NCBI RefSeq assembly: GCF_020166345.1
Contig: NZ_JAIUJS010000002.1
Coordinates: 310,001-374,000, forward strand
Direction: 5' to 3'
From: Winogradskyella vincentii
GTDB lineage: Bacteria; Bacteroidota; Bacteroidia; Flavobacteriales; Flavobacteriaceae
Length of the DNA: 64,000 nucleotides
The position numbers were made by a program, and so were the translations under genes. The notes under the pieces were generated by a model. The model saw only the letters and a program-made list of their open reading frames with translations. It had not been told where the DNA came from and ran no database searches. Shown here piece after piece: positions 1 through 8,754 of this stretch (its first letter is position 1; the number at the start of each line of letters is the position of its first letter).

Positions 1-903
1 GATGAGGTGTTAAATTTTGCCGCAGGAGACGGAAGCCCACGTTTTAATCCTTTCTTCATTCCAAAAATGATAGCTGATATAGCACCTGGAAACATATCCA
101 TTAAATATGGTTTTATGGGCCCAAACTATACTACAGTATCCGCATGTGCGTCTTCAGCAAATTCAATGATCGATGCTCTAAACACTATTAGATTAGGACA
201 TTGTGATGTTGTAATTACTGGTGGTAGTGAAGCTGCTGTTACAATAGCTGGTATGGGTGGTTTTAATGCTATGCACGCCATGAGTACAAGAAATGACAAT
301 CCAGAAACGGCTTCAAGACCTTTCGATGCAAACCGAGACGGTTTTGTATTGGGTGAAGGAGCAGGATCAATCATTTTAGAAGAATACGAGCATGCTATGG
401 CAAGAGGAGCTAAAATTTATGCTGAAGTAGTTGGAGGAGGATTATCTTCTGATGCTTATCATATGACAGCACCTCATCCAGATGGTATTGGTGTTGTTGC
501 GGTAATGAAAAATTGTTTAGAGAATGCCGGTTTAAATCCAGAAGATGTAGATCATATTAATACACACGGCACATCGACACCATTAGGAGATGTTGCTGAA
601 CTTAAAGCTATATCTGAAGTATTTGGCAACCATGCTAAGAACATAAATATTAATTCTACTAAATCAATGACAGGTCATTTGTTGGGTGCTGCCGGAGCTA
701 TTGAGGCTATTGCTTCAATTTTAGCTTTAGAAAATGGTATTATACCGCCCACAATTAATCACGAGACTGTTGATGAAAATATAGATCCAGAATTAAATTT
801 AACGTTGAATAAAGCTCAGAAACGAGATATTAAAGTCGCAATGAGTAATACATTTGGATTTGGCGGACACAACGCTTGTGTATTATTTAAAAAATTAGAT
901 TAA
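1..903 (+). CDS. fabF: 3-oxoacyl-[acyl-carrier-protein] synthase II, 3' part (5' end outside window)
   Basis: Condensing enzyme of type II fatty-acid synthesis; it extends acyl-ACP with malonyl-ACP in the cytosol. The frame is open to base 1, so about the first quarter of the protein is missing and a GTG at base 7 is not the start. The thiolase-fold catalytic triad is visible: the nucleophilic Cys in SACASS (codon 145-147), the His of NTHGTSTPLGD, and the His of KSMTGHLLGAAG, followed by the C-terminal NTFGFGGHN motif. The stop lies 7 bp before rnc, the usual fabF-rnc order of flavobacteria (acpP would be expected just upstream, outside the window). Identification is firm. Confidence 0.96.
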   Translation, partial: DEVLNFAAGDGSPRFNPFFIPKMIADIAPGNISIKYGFMGPNYTTVSACASSANSMIDALNTIRLGHCDVVITGGSEAAVTIAGMGGFNAMHAMSTRNDNPETASRPFDANRDGFVLGEGAGSIILEEYEHAMARGAKIYAEVVGGGLSSDAYHMTAPHPDGIGVVAVMKNCLENAGLNPEDVDHINTHGTSTPLGDVAELKAISEVFGNHAKNININSTKSMTGHLLGAAGAIEAIASILALENGIIPPTINHETVDENIDPELNLTLNKAQKRDIKVAMSNTFGFGGHNACVLFKKLD

Positions 904-910
904 ATCCCGA

Positions 911-1651
911 ATGGGTTTCATTCGTAACATACTAAATTCCCGTTCTCCTGGAGACGGGAATTTTTTTTTGAAACTTAAAAGTATTTTGGGCTTTAAGCCA
1001 AAATCTAAATCACTTTACATCAAAGCTTTTACACATCGTTCAATGAATATTAAGGACAAGAAGGGTAATGCCATAAATTATGAGCGCCTAGAATTTGTTG
1101 GCGATGCAATGTTAAGCTCCGTAATTGCGTCATACTTGTACGAACAGGTACCACATGGCGATGAAGGATATCTCACAAAAATGCGCTCAAAGGTGGTGAG
1201 TAGAGAGCACTTAAATGAGCTTGGCAAAGACCTTGATCTAATTGATTTGGTTCAAAGTCGAATACCCAAATCAAACTTTGGGAATAACATTCATGGTAAT
1301 CTTTTTGAAGCCCTCGTTGGTGCTATTTATTTGGATAAGGGGTACAAGGTTTGTGAACGATTTATATATAAAAGAGTTATTTATCCGTACGTAGATATTG
1401 AAACTTTAGAAGGCAAGGTAATAAGTTATAAAAGCTTACTAATAGAGTGGTGCCAAAAGGAAAAAAACACCTTTGATTACGAGGTTTATGAAGACACAGG
1501 AAAAGATGAACTAAAGCATTTTTCTGTTAAATTAAGTATTAATAATAAAGTAGTTTCAAAGGCACGCGCAACTTCAAAGAAAAAGGCTGAAGAAAAGGCA
1601 TCAAAGCGTGCATTTTTTGCCTTTCAAAAGCAAATGACAAAGTTGATCTAA
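911..1651 (+). CDS. rnc: Ribonuclease III
   Basis: Double-strand-specific endoribonuclease for rRNA processing and mRNA decay. It is 246 residues, the usual length. The N-terminal RNase III domain carries the signature NYERLEFVGDAMLSSVIASY (about residues 57-76) with the metal-binding E and D, and a second acidic motif HGNLFEALVGAIYLDKG (about 130-146). A C-terminal double-stranded RNA-binding domain follows (about 172-240), ending in the typical KKKAEEKASKRA helix. The ATG at 911 starts MGFIRNILNSRS, which resembles flavobacterial RNase III N-termini. A terminator-like hairpin lies inside codons 8-20. It is probably co-transcribed with fabF. Confidence 0.95.
   Translation: MGFIRNILNSRSPGDGNFFLKLKSILGFKPKSKSLYIKAFTHRSMNIKDKKGNAINYERLEFVGDAMLSSVIASYLYEQVPHGDEGYLTKMRSKVVSREHLNELGKDLDLIDLVQSRIPKSNFGNNIHGNLFEALVGAIYLDKGYKVCERFIYKRVIYPYVDIETLEGKVISYKSLLIEWCQKEKNTFDYEVYEDTGKDELKHFSVKLSINNKVVSKARATSKKKAEEKASKRAFFAFQKQMTKLI
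934..969 (+). terminator. Terminator-like hairpin inside the 5' end of rnc
   Basis: A perfect 9-bp stem (934-942 AAATTCCCG with 955-963 CGGGAATTT), extended inward by a CTCC/GGAG pairing, runs directly into a tract of nine T (961-969). It has the form of an intrinsic terminator but is wholly inside the rnc reading frame, encoding the conserved GDGNFF segment. It could attenuate fabF-rnc read-through, be kept open by translation, or serve as an RNase III substrate; function is inferred only. Confidence 0.5.
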
Positions 1652-1783
1652 AGCCGTAATTAAGGCATCCCAAATTTAACTTGCACTACAACGTTTTCGT
1701 AATTTTTAAGGGTTAAGATTAATCAAAAGTTAATCTATGTAATCTATTATTGTCCTATATTTACACTTAAAAGTTATAATTTT

Positions 1784-2263
1784 ATGGCTTTGCACAAACT
1801 ACTAGTTGATGATTTCTATGATGACTCCTACAAGCTAATTGCTATTCATTGTAGTATTGAAGATTATCGACTAGCATATATACTCAATAAAAATTTAGAT
1901 TTAAAATTAAAGCGTAAAGAAGAGGATATAGATCTTAAATATTTGGAATCTTCTTATAGTCTATTTGAGTGGAAGAATGAAACAGAATACGTTACTTGGA
2001 ATTTAATTTCTAATGTATGTAAAAAGGAAGAAACAAGTTTATATAGTTCAGGAACATTATTTGAAGATACCAACAAGGTTTTAAAAACATTTCACTTAAT
2101 ATCTGAATATAAAACAGTTGATTATTTTATTAAGATTTCAGAGGAAATGCAGAATATTAATGAAAGGGTCATTTTAAGCAAATTGCAAAATGTGCCCCAG
2201 ATAATTACAAGTTACATTGTAGACCCAATGAAACTGAGATCTAAAAACCATTTAATTTTTTGA
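1784..2263 (+). CDS. IPExxxVDY family protein
   Basis: Small (159 residues) Bacteroidota-specific protein of unknown function that is typically found between rnc and pyk. The family signature is seen in the degenerate form ISEYKTVDY at about residues 106-114 (Ser replaces Pro). The N-terminus MALHKLLVDDFYDD and the hydrophobic-acidic pattern match the family. There is no signal peptide or membrane segment, so it is likely cytosolic. It ends 4 bp before the pyk ATG, suggesting translational coupling. A partial -7-like element TATATTTA lies upstream at about 1757-1764. The family assignment rests on context and motif; no biochemical role is known to me. Confidence 0.8.
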   Translation: MALHKLLVDDFYDDSYKLIAIHCSIEDYRLAYILNKNLDLKLKRKEEDIDLKYLESSYSLFEWKNETEYVTWNLISNVCKKEETSLYSSGTLFEDTNKVLKTFHLISEYKTVDYFIKISEEMQNINERVILSKLQNVPQIITSYIVDPMKLRSKNHLIF

Positions 2264-2267
2264 ATTG

Positions 2268-3707
2268 ATGCCAAATAAAAAAACAAAAATAGTAGCTACT
2301 CTTGGACCAGCAACAAGCACAAAAGAAATATTGAAACAGATGCTTGATGAAGGTGCAAATGTATTTAGAATTAACTTTTCTCACGCAGATTACGATGCAG
2401 TGAAGGAACGCATAAACATTATTAGAGAACTCAATGATGAATTCGGGTACAACGCAGCGATTTTAGGAGACCTGCAAGGGCCAAAGTTGAGAGTTGGAGT
2501 AATGAAAGGTGAGGTGATTGTAAATGAAGGAGATGAAATAATTTTTGCCACAGGAGAACGTTTTGAAGGAACCAAGGAAAGGGTATATATGACCTATGAT
2601 AACTTTCCTCAAGATGCAAAACCAGGCGAAAGAATATTATTAGATGATGGTAAGTTAATTTTTGAGGTTGTTTCTACCGATAAAAAGAGTGAGGTTAAAG
2701 CAAAGGTTATACAAGGAGGTCCTTTAAAATCAAAAAAAGGAGTAAATCTACCCAATACCAATATTTCGCAACCAGCATTAACTGAAAAGGATATTGAAGA
2801 TGCACTTTTTGCTATAAGCCAAAAGGTAGATTGGATTGCACTTTCATTTGTAAGACATGCTGAAGATTTAATGCAGTTGGAGGAGTTGATTAAGGAACAT
2901 AGTGATTATAAAATTCCAATTATTGCGAAAATTGAAAAGCCTGAAGCGGTTGAAAACATAGACAAGATTGTTGCCTATTGTGATGGCTTAATGGTAGCTC
3001 GTGGTGATCTAGGTGTAGAAATACCTGCAGAAGAGGTTCCTCTAATTCAGAAGAAATTAGTGTTACGTGCTAAACGTGCCAGAATCCCTGTAATTATTGC
3101 AACTCAAATGATGGAAACAATGATTACAAGTTTAACACCGACTAGAGCTGAGGTAAATGATGTTGCTAACTCTGTGATGGATGGTGCGGATGCTGTGATG
3201 CTCTCAGGTGAGACTTCAGTTGGGCAATATCCTGTGCAGGTAATACGGCAAATGGCCAACATAATTAGAAGCGTAGAAGATTCTCATTTAATTGAGGTAC
3301 CACAATCACCACCACATATTAGAACTAAAAGATATATTACAAAAGCTATTTGCTACCATGCTGCAAATATGGCAAATGAGATAAATGCAAAAGCTATTTC
3401 TACATTGACAAATAGTGGCTATACTGCATTTCAAATATCTGCTTGGCGACCAGACGCACACATATTGGTATTTACTTCAAATAAGCGAATTTTAACGCAA
3501 TTGAATTTGCTTTGGGGTGTAAAAGCATTCTACTATGATAGATTTGTAAGTACAGATGAAACCATTGAAGATGTAAATGCAATTGCTTGTAAAAAAGGTT
3601 ACCTAGAAGTTGGTGATATGCTTATTAGTTTAGCAGCAATGCCAATTCAAGACAAAGGTATGGTAAATACATTACGGGTAACTGAAATTGAAAGCTGTAG
3701 CTTTTAG
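2268..3707 (+). CDS. pyk: Pyruvate kinase
   Basis: Last step of glycolysis: phosphoenolpyruvate + ADP to pyruvate + ATP. It is 479 residues. Visible are the N-terminal strand TKIVATLGPAT, the substrate loop FRINFSHADYD, GDLQGPKLR, the catalytic Lys in IIAKIEKPEA, the metal-binding MVARGDLGVEIP, and the ATQMMETM / TRAEVNDVANSVMDGADAVMLSGET motifs. The C-terminal regulatory domain follows from about residue 340. A TTG precedes the ATG in frame at 2265; the ATG at 2268 is the better start. Only one base separates its stop from the stop of convergent dinB. Confidence 0.96.
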   Translation: MPNKKTKIVATLGPATSTKEILKQMLDEGANVFRINFSHADYDAVKERINIIRELNDEFGYNAAILGDLQGPKLRVGVMKGEVIVNEGDEIIFATGERFEGTKERVYMTYDNFPQDAKPGERILLDDGKLIFEVVSTDKKSEVKAKVIQGGPLKSKKGVNLPNTNISQPALTEKDIEDALFAISQKVDWIALSFVRHAEDLMQLEELIKEHSDYKIPIIAKIEKPEAVENIDKIVAYCDGLMVARGDLGVEIPAEEVPLIQKKLVLRAKRARIPVIIATQMMETMITSLTPTRAEVNDVANSVMDGADAVMLSGETSVGQYPVQVIRQMANIIRSVEDSHLIEVPQSPPHIRTKRYITKAICYHAANMANEINAKAISTLTNSGYTAFQISAWRPDAHILVFTSNKRILTQLNLLWGVKAFYYDRFVSTDETIEDVNAIACKKGYLEVGDMLISLAAMPIQDKGMVNTLRVTEIESCSF

Positions 3708-3708
3708 T

Positions 3709-4821
3709 CTAAAATTCAAATTTTAACTGAACACTAACGGATTTCTTCTCCTTGTCTATAGGCTCTTCAGATAATTTTTTGTCTGTATTTAAATTTGATA
3801 AGGAAATTCCAAGTAACCTTACAGAGTTTTTTAAACTATCTTGATATAGTAACTCTTTTGCATTCTCCAGAATAATTGATTTGTCGTTAATGAAAAATGG
3901 TAAAGTTTTACTACGAGTTTGAAGCGTAAAATCACTATACTTAATTTTTAAAGTGATTGTTTTACCCGATACCTTACTTTTATTTAGGCGGTTAGAAACC
4001 TCTTCTGCGATCTGATTTAATTTATCAAGCATAAAGATTTCTGATGACAGGTTCTCACTGAATGTTCGTTCTGCGGCTAATGATTTTCTTATCCTGTTTG
4101 GCCTAACTTCACTATTATGAATACCTCTTACTATGTAGTAATACTGCTTACCCGATTTACCAAAATTGTCTTCTAGATATTCAATACTCTTTGATTTTAA
4201 ATCTTTACCTGAAAAAATGCCTTTCTGGTACATTTTCTCTGCAGTTACTTTGCCAACACCATAGAATTTCCGGATATCCAATTCTTCAAGAAATTGAAGT
4301 ACATCTTCTGGATTAACCGTTTTTTGGCCATTAGGTTTGTTATAATCGCTAGCTATCTTCGCTACAAATTTATTTATTGAGATACCTGCAGAGGCTGTTA
4401 AACCAACTTCACTAAATATTCGATCTCTTATTTTCTGCGCTATTAATGTTGCGCTAGGGAGCCCTATTTTATTTTTGGTTACATCCAAATATGCCTCATC
4501 TAGTGATAATGGTTCAACTAAATCGGTGTAATCCAAAAATATTTTTCTGATTTTGTTTGAGATTTCTTTATATCTCTCAAATCGGTGTTTTACAAAAATT
4601 AAATTAGGGCATAATTTTTCTGCCAACCTACCAGACATGGCGCTCTTGACCCCAAATTTGCGAGCTTCGTAACTTGCCGCACTTATTACGCCTCTTGCAC
4701 CACTACCACCAACTGCAATTGGTTTACCTTTAAGATCCGGATAGTCGAGTTGTTCAACAGATGCATAAAAGGCATCCATATCAACATGAATTATTTTTCT
4801 TATTGGTAAATCATTATGCAT
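3709..4821 (-). CDS. dinB: DNA polymerase IV (Y-family translesion polymerase)
   Basis: Error-prone lesion-bypass polymerase. The UmuC domain shows the first metal-binding motif IHVDMDAFYASVEQLD (about residues 11-26), the nucleotide-binding RGVISAASYEARKFGVKS, and the catalytic SLDEAYLDVT (about 102-111). A helix-hairpin-helix region follows (about 175-205) and then the little-finger domain. The C-terminus VSVQLKFEF could be a beta-clamp contact, since clamp-binding peptides of QLxLF type lie at this end in DinB. It is 370 residues, normal. It abuts pyk tail to tail with a 1-bp gap and no terminator, and starts head to head with the CYTH gene. Confidence 0.95.
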   Translation of the reverse strand: MHNDLPIRKIIHVDMDAFYASVEQLDYPDLKGKPIAVGGSGARGVISAASYEARKFGVKSAMSGRLAEKLCPNLIFVKHRFERYKEISNKIRKIFLDYTDLVEPLSLDEAYLDVTKNKIGLPSATLIAQKIRDRIFSEVGLTASAGISINKFVAKIASDYNKPNGQKTVNPEDVLQFLEELDIRKFYGVGKVTAEKMYQKGIFSGKDLKSKSIEYLEDNFGKSGKQYYYIVRGIHNSEVRPNRIRKSLAAERTFSENLSSEIFMLDKLNQIAEEVSNRLNKSKVSGKTITLKIKYSDFTLQTRSKTLPFFINDKSIILENAKELLYQDSLKNSVRLLGISLSNLNTDKKLSEEPIDKEKKSVSVQLKFEF

Positions 4822-4842
4822 ACTGTAAATTTACGCAATACC

Positions 4843-5316
4843 ATGATAGAAATTGAACGAAAATATTTAGTGAAATCCTCTAATTATAAAGAGGAAGCCT
4901 ATAATAACTACAGCATTAAACAAGGGTTTTTGAATTCTGACCCAGAAAGGACAGTTAGGGTAAGATTAGTTGACAATAAAGGGATTTTGACTGTTAAGGG
5001 GTTATCTTCTGATGATGGTTTAACACGTTATGAATGGGAAAAAGAAATTAAAAAGGAAGAGGCTATGTCTCTTTTAGGATTGTGCGAAAAGGGGATCATT
5101 GACAAAATAAGATATGAGATTAAGGCAGGAGAACATATTATTGAAGTAGATGAATTCTTTGGTGAAAATGACGGGCTAACAATTGCTGAGATAGAATTAA
5201 ATTCTATCGATGAAAAGTTTGAGAAACCATTGTGGTTAGGCAAAGAAGTAACAGGTGATATAAAATACTACAACTCTCAGTTAAGTAAACAACCATATAA
5301 AGAATGGAAATTATGA
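4843..5316 (+). CDS. CYTH domain protein (putative inorganic triphosphatase)
   Basis: CYTH/ygiF-type triphosphate tunnel metalloenzyme, 157 residues. It begins with the family signature EIERKYLV, followed by the alternating basic and acidic strands of the tunnel: RTVRVRLVDNKGILTVKG, RYEWEKEI, and a C-terminal acidic strand EVDEFFGENDGLTIAEIEL. An upstream in-frame ATG at 4816 overlaps the dinB start region; the ATG at 4843 directly precedes the EIERKYLV signature and is preferred. With this start 21 bp separate it from dinB. Its stop overlaps the start of the downstream lipoprotein (ATGA), so the two are translationally coupled. Confidence 0.88.
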   Translation: MIEIERKYLVKSSNYKEEAYNNYSIKQGFLNSDPERTVRVRLVDNKGILTVKGLSSDDGLTRYEWEKEIKKEEAMSLLGLCEKGIIDKIRYEIKAGEHIIEVDEFFGENDGLTIAEIELNSIDEKFEKPLWLGKEVTGDIKYYNSQLSKQPYKEWKL

Positions 5317-5828
5317 AAATAAGACTTTTGTTCATTGCCATTATTTGTACCGTGATGGCATGCAAAAATAATTCTACAGGAAATGAAGAAAATGACAATT
5401 TCTTGAACACGGAGAATTCTAAGCTTAATGATAAACTTAAATCAGTTCAAACTCAAATTAAAGACCTAAAAGAAAAGGGATATCAAATATTTGATTATGT
5501 AGACGAAAAAACCAAGGATACTGTAATAATGCAACAATATTTCATGGCGTTTTTAAAAAGTGGGCCAAATAGAAACCAGAATGAAGATGAGGCCAATGAA
5601 CTACAAGCGCTTCACCTTGAGCATTTAGGAAAAATGTATGAAATGGGTTTTGCTGATATATCTGGTCCTTTTGGTGACGATGGTGAAATTAGAGGAATTA
5701 CAATATATAATGTGCCAAATATGCAAATGGCAGATAGCCTTGCCAATGCAGACCCAATGGTAAAAGCAGGAAGATTAGTAATTGAAATACATCCATGGTG
5801 GGCAGCCAAAGGTTTCCCGTTAAGATAA
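5313..5828 (+). CDS. YciI-like domain lipoprotein
   Basis: Predicted lipoprotein with a YCII-related domain, 171 residues. A start at 5313 gives a short hydrophobic leader ending in a lipobox TVMAC (Cys17). The rest, from about residue 60, has the YciI pattern: YFMAFLKSGP, a conserved HLEHLGKM helix, GPFGDDGEIRGI, and ADSLANADPMVKAGRLVIEIHPWW. YciI proteins are usually cytosolic and of unclear function, so an exported version is unusual. The start ATGA overlaps the CYTH stop. A strong bidirectional terminator follows. An alternative ATG at 5304 would add three residues. Confidence 0.82.
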   Translation: MKIRLLFIAIICTVMACKNNSTGNEENDNFLNTENSKLNDKLKSVQTQIKDLKEKGYQIFDYVDEKTKDTVIMQQYFMAFLKSGPNRNQNEDEANELQALHLEHLGKMYEMGFADISGPFGDDGEIRGITIYNVPNMQMADSLANADPMVKAGRLVIEIHPWWAAKGFPLR

Positions 5829-5860
5829 AAAAAAGCTCTGAAATTTATTCAGAGCTTTCT
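5824..5860. terminator. Bidirectional intrinsic terminator
   Basis: An 11-bp perfect inverted repeat (5832-5842 with 5848-5858, 5-nt loop) is flanked by an A8 run on the left and a T-rich run on the right. It lies between two convergent genes, the YciI lipoprotein (+) and the OmpA protein (-), and would terminate both. Confidence 0.9.
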
Positions 5861-5886
5861 TCATTAGCACATTTATTTATGAGTTA

Positions 5887-7797
5887 TTATCCTTGTGGTC
5901 CTCCACTAACAATAATAAACTCTGATCTTCTATTTTCTTGATGTTGTTCTTCCGTACATCTTCCACCGCATTCTACTTTAAGTTCAGATTCACCTTTACC
6001 TTCAGCAGAAATCCTTGCTTCGTCAATACCTTTTGAAATAACATATTGTACAGTTGATTTTGCTCTACGTTCTGACAATCTGTTATTATATGATGCAGGC
6101 CCACGAGTATCTGTATGGGAAGTTGCTTTTATAACTAACTCAGGATATTTAGTCATTATTTGAACCAGTTTGTCTAATTCAAAAGCAGCTTGTGCTGTAA
6201 TATTAGACTTGTCAAAATCAAAATAAATTGGTTGTAGTTCAATTTTATCTTCAACAATTAATTTTTCAATTGGATCAAGTGAGATTTGAACAGCTAACTC
6301 TTCCTCGTTCGTGCCACTAACAGACACCTTTTTACTGTCGTAATCTTCCATAGTTACCTCCAATTCAAAATCTTGCTCGCATTCTACTATGAATTCTGCT
6401 AATCCATCTGAATTCGAACTTTTTGATACAACTACATTCCCTTCAGAATCTAACAATGTCACATTTGCACCATTAACAGGCTCACGTGTCTTATCATCTA
6501 AGACTGTGGCTAATACAAGCACATCACATAATGGCTGTAATTTTTTGAAGGCATAAACATCATCGCTTCCTTTTCCTCCGTCTCTGTTAGATGAAACAAA
6601 TCCCTCTTCTGCTTCTTCATCAATAGTAAATGCAAAATCATCTCCATTACTATTTATAGGGATACCAACATTTCTAATAGGCGCTACTTTACCGTCAATT
6701 TCTTTAGTAAAGAAAACATCCATTCCACCAAGGCCTAAATGACCATTAGATGAAAAGTAAAGTGTACCATTGCTACTTATATACGGGAACATTTCTTGGC
6801 CTTCCGTATTTACTTTTTGCCCGAGATTTTGAGGTTCACCGAGTGAACCATCATCATTAATAGATGCCTTGTAAATATCAAAGTTACCATAACCACCTGG
6901 CATGTTTGATGCAAAATATATAGTCTTACCATCTGAACTAACTGATGGGTTCTTTACAGAGTAATTTTTGCTATTCACTGACAAACTTTCAACCATGTCC
7001 CAATCAGAACCAAGTTTTGTTGCCTTAAATAAATATAATTGACTATATCTCACTTTTGAAATGGAGTCCTTTTCAAAATCTTTTTCAAAATAGCTCTCTC
7101 TCGAAAAGTACATTGTTTCTCCATCTGGTGAAAAAGACACTAGACCTTCATGATATCTAGTATTAATCTTATCGTTCATTAGTGTCGCCCCTTGGTATGA
7201 ACCATCTGAATTTTTCGATAAAGAATAGATGTCTAGAAATGGTTCTTGATTCCAACCATAAGTTTTACGGTTATCATTTCTACTTGAAGCTATATACAAT
7301 TTTCCATTGTTCATAGTGCCTCCAAAATCTGATTGCTCAGAATTGAAATCTGCATTTTGAACATTAAACTTTTTACCCTGTTCTAATATTTTAGGCAAAT
7401 AGTTTGGATTTTTTCTAAATGCAGTAGCTCTATCATCAGAAGGACGCATGGAAGCAAATTTTTCCATTTGTGTATTAGACTCGTCGTATTTACCATTAGC
7501 TTTCAGCATTTCGGAATACTTGTAAATCATTTCTGGATCACTAGAAGACTCTAAGGCCTTGGCATACCATTTTTCTGCATCTACGGTATTAAAAACGTTG
7601 TAATAACATTCGGCTAGCTGACCGTATACATAAGCATCACCTTTACCTTTTTCTATAAGTTTGTTATAGCTGTCAGCAGCCTTTACAAATTCATACCTAG
7701 CAAATTGTTTATCTGCTTTTTTTGTGTCGCTGTTTTGAGCAGTTAAGCATAAACTACTCATCAACGTAATAAATAATAGTGTTTTTAAGTTTTTCAT
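5887..7797 (-). CDS. OmpA family protein with TPR and PD40 repeats (T9SS adhesin-locus type)
   Basis: Periplasmic or outer-membrane-associated protein of 636 residues. A signal peptide (about 1-20, ending TAQ) is followed by TPR-like helices (about 25-115), PD40/WD40-like beta-propeller strands (about 150-410, for example GTLYFSSNGHLGLGGMDVFF), a CNA-B/carboxypeptidase-regulatory-like beta domain (about 425-510), and a C-terminal OmpA peptidoglycan-binding domain (about 525-630: IYFDFDKSNIT, SHTDTRGPASYN, LSERRA). It is the last gene of a three-gene set with a PorP/SprF protein and a T9SS type B adhesin, an arrangement like the sprB-sprF loci of gliding flavobacteria. It likely anchors the surface complex to the cell wall. 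Confidence 0.9.
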   Translation of the reverse strand: MKNLKTLLFITLMSSLCLTAQNSDTKKADKQFARYEFVKAADSYNKLIEKGKGDAYVYGQLAECYYNVFNTVDAEKWYAKALESSSDPEMIYKYSEMLKANGKYDESNTQMEKFASMRPSDDRATAFRKNPNYLPKILEQGKKFNVQNADFNSEQSDFGGTMNNGKLYIASSRNDNRKTYGWNQEPFLDIYSLSKNSDGSYQGATLMNDKINTRYHEGLVSFSPDGETMYFSRESYFEKDFEKDSISKVRYSQLYLFKATKLGSDWDMVESLSVNSKNYSVKNPSVSSDGKTIYFASNMPGGYGNFDIYKASINDDGSLGEPQNLGQKVNTEGQEMFPYISSNGTLYFSSNGHLGLGGMDVFFTKEIDGKVAPIRNVGIPINSNGDDFAFTIDEEAEEGFVSSNRDGGKGSDDVYAFKKLQPLCDVLVLATVLDDKTREPVNGANVTLLDSEGNVVVSKSSNSDGLAEFIVECEQDFELEVTMEDYDSKKVSVSGTNEEELAVQISLDPIEKLIVEDKIELQPIYFDFDKSNITAQAAFELDKLVQIMTKYPELVIKATSHTDTRGPASYNNRLSERRAKSTVQYVISKGIDEARISAEGKGESELKVECGGRCTEEQHQENRRSEFIIVSGGPQG

Positions 7798-7816
7798 TTT
7801 TGTTTAGCTTAACTGA

Positions 7817-8728
7817 TTAGAAATATCTTGGTGAACGTGAAACTTTCTTAGGGAAATTAAGATCGAATAACAGCATTACTTCATGAGATGCTGGAGCATA
7901 AGCCTTAATTTCTGACGAAATAGCATCGTAAGCATACCCCAATCTAATTGATGGTGTAACCGCAAAGTTTACTAAACCAGAGAAGGAATCGTCTAAACGG
8001 TACGAAGCTCCAATTTCAAACTTCTTAAAAAACCTGGCATTTAAATTAATATCAAATGATGATGGTGCATCAAATGCCGACTTAAGCATAAAAGAAGGTT
8101 TCAATTCCGTGTTAGGCGATAAATTAAACACATATCCACCAGTTAAAAAGTAGTGCTGTGTTTCTGAACCTATTTTATTTCCATTAGCATCTAAATGAAC
8201 CGATGACAAGAAATTAGGTACAGATAACGATAAGTAATAATTATCAGTATAATAGAAGAAACCAGCACCAAAATTAGGTGTTGTCTCATTTATACCAATT
8301 CCAAAGAATGGGTCATTTTGATCTATTACAGAGACATTTGAACTCGTTAAATTAATATCGTGGAAAGTGGCACCTGCTTTAACTCCGAAAGCTAGTCTAT
8401 GTGCACCTCCTAATTTAAGCGTATAAGAAACATCTACATAGGTATTAGTTTCTTTTACCGGTCCAATTTGATCTGCAATTACAGATAATCCTAACCCTAG
8501 GTTGTTTCCGATTGGTGAGTGGCCAAAGAAAGTACCCGTCTCAGGGCCTCCATCTATTGCCGTCCATTGATTTCTATATAATAACCCAAATGACAAGTTC
8601 TCTCTAGAACCTGCATAAGCAGGGTTAATAATATTCATATTATACATGTACTGAGTGTACTGAGGGTCTTGTTGCCCATAGGACTGTAGTGCTAAGAGCA
8701 AAACCGCTATAATAGTGAGTTTTTTCAT
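7817..8728 (-). CDS. PorP/SprF family type IX secretion membrane protein
   Basis: Outer-membrane beta-barrel of the PorP/SprF family, 303 residues. A signal peptide (about 1-18, ending SYG) is followed by the family hallmark QQDPQYTQYMYNMNIINPAYAGS and LLYRNQWTAIDGGP, then repeated amphipathic strands. SprF proteins are needed for surface localisation of the T9SS type B adhesin encoded next to them. Here the adhesin is immediately upstream (26-bp gap) and the OmpA protein 19 bp downstream, so the three probably form one operon and one surface complex. Confidence 0.93.
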   Translation of the reverse strand: MKKLTIIAVLLLALQSYGQQDPQYTQYMYNMNIINPAYAGSRENLSFGLLYRNQWTAIDGGPETGTFFGHSPIGNNLGLGLSVIADQIGPVKETNTYVDVSYTLKLGGAHRLAFGVKAGATFHDINLTSSNVSVIDQNDPFFGIGINETTPNFGAGFFYYTDNYYLSLSVPNFLSSVHLDANGNKIGSETQHYFLTGGYVFNLSPNTELKPSFMLKSAFDAPSSFDINLNARFFKKFEIGASYRLDDSFSGLVNFAVTPSIRLGYAYDAISSEIKAYAPASHEVMLLFDLNFPKKVSRSPRYF

Positions 8729-8754
8729 TATAATAAGTTGATTCAGTTAGTTGA

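Noticed and set aside
126..374. Minus-strand open frame inside fabF
   Set aside because: It overlaps a clear condensing-enzyme gene and has no recognisable motif; a shadow frame.
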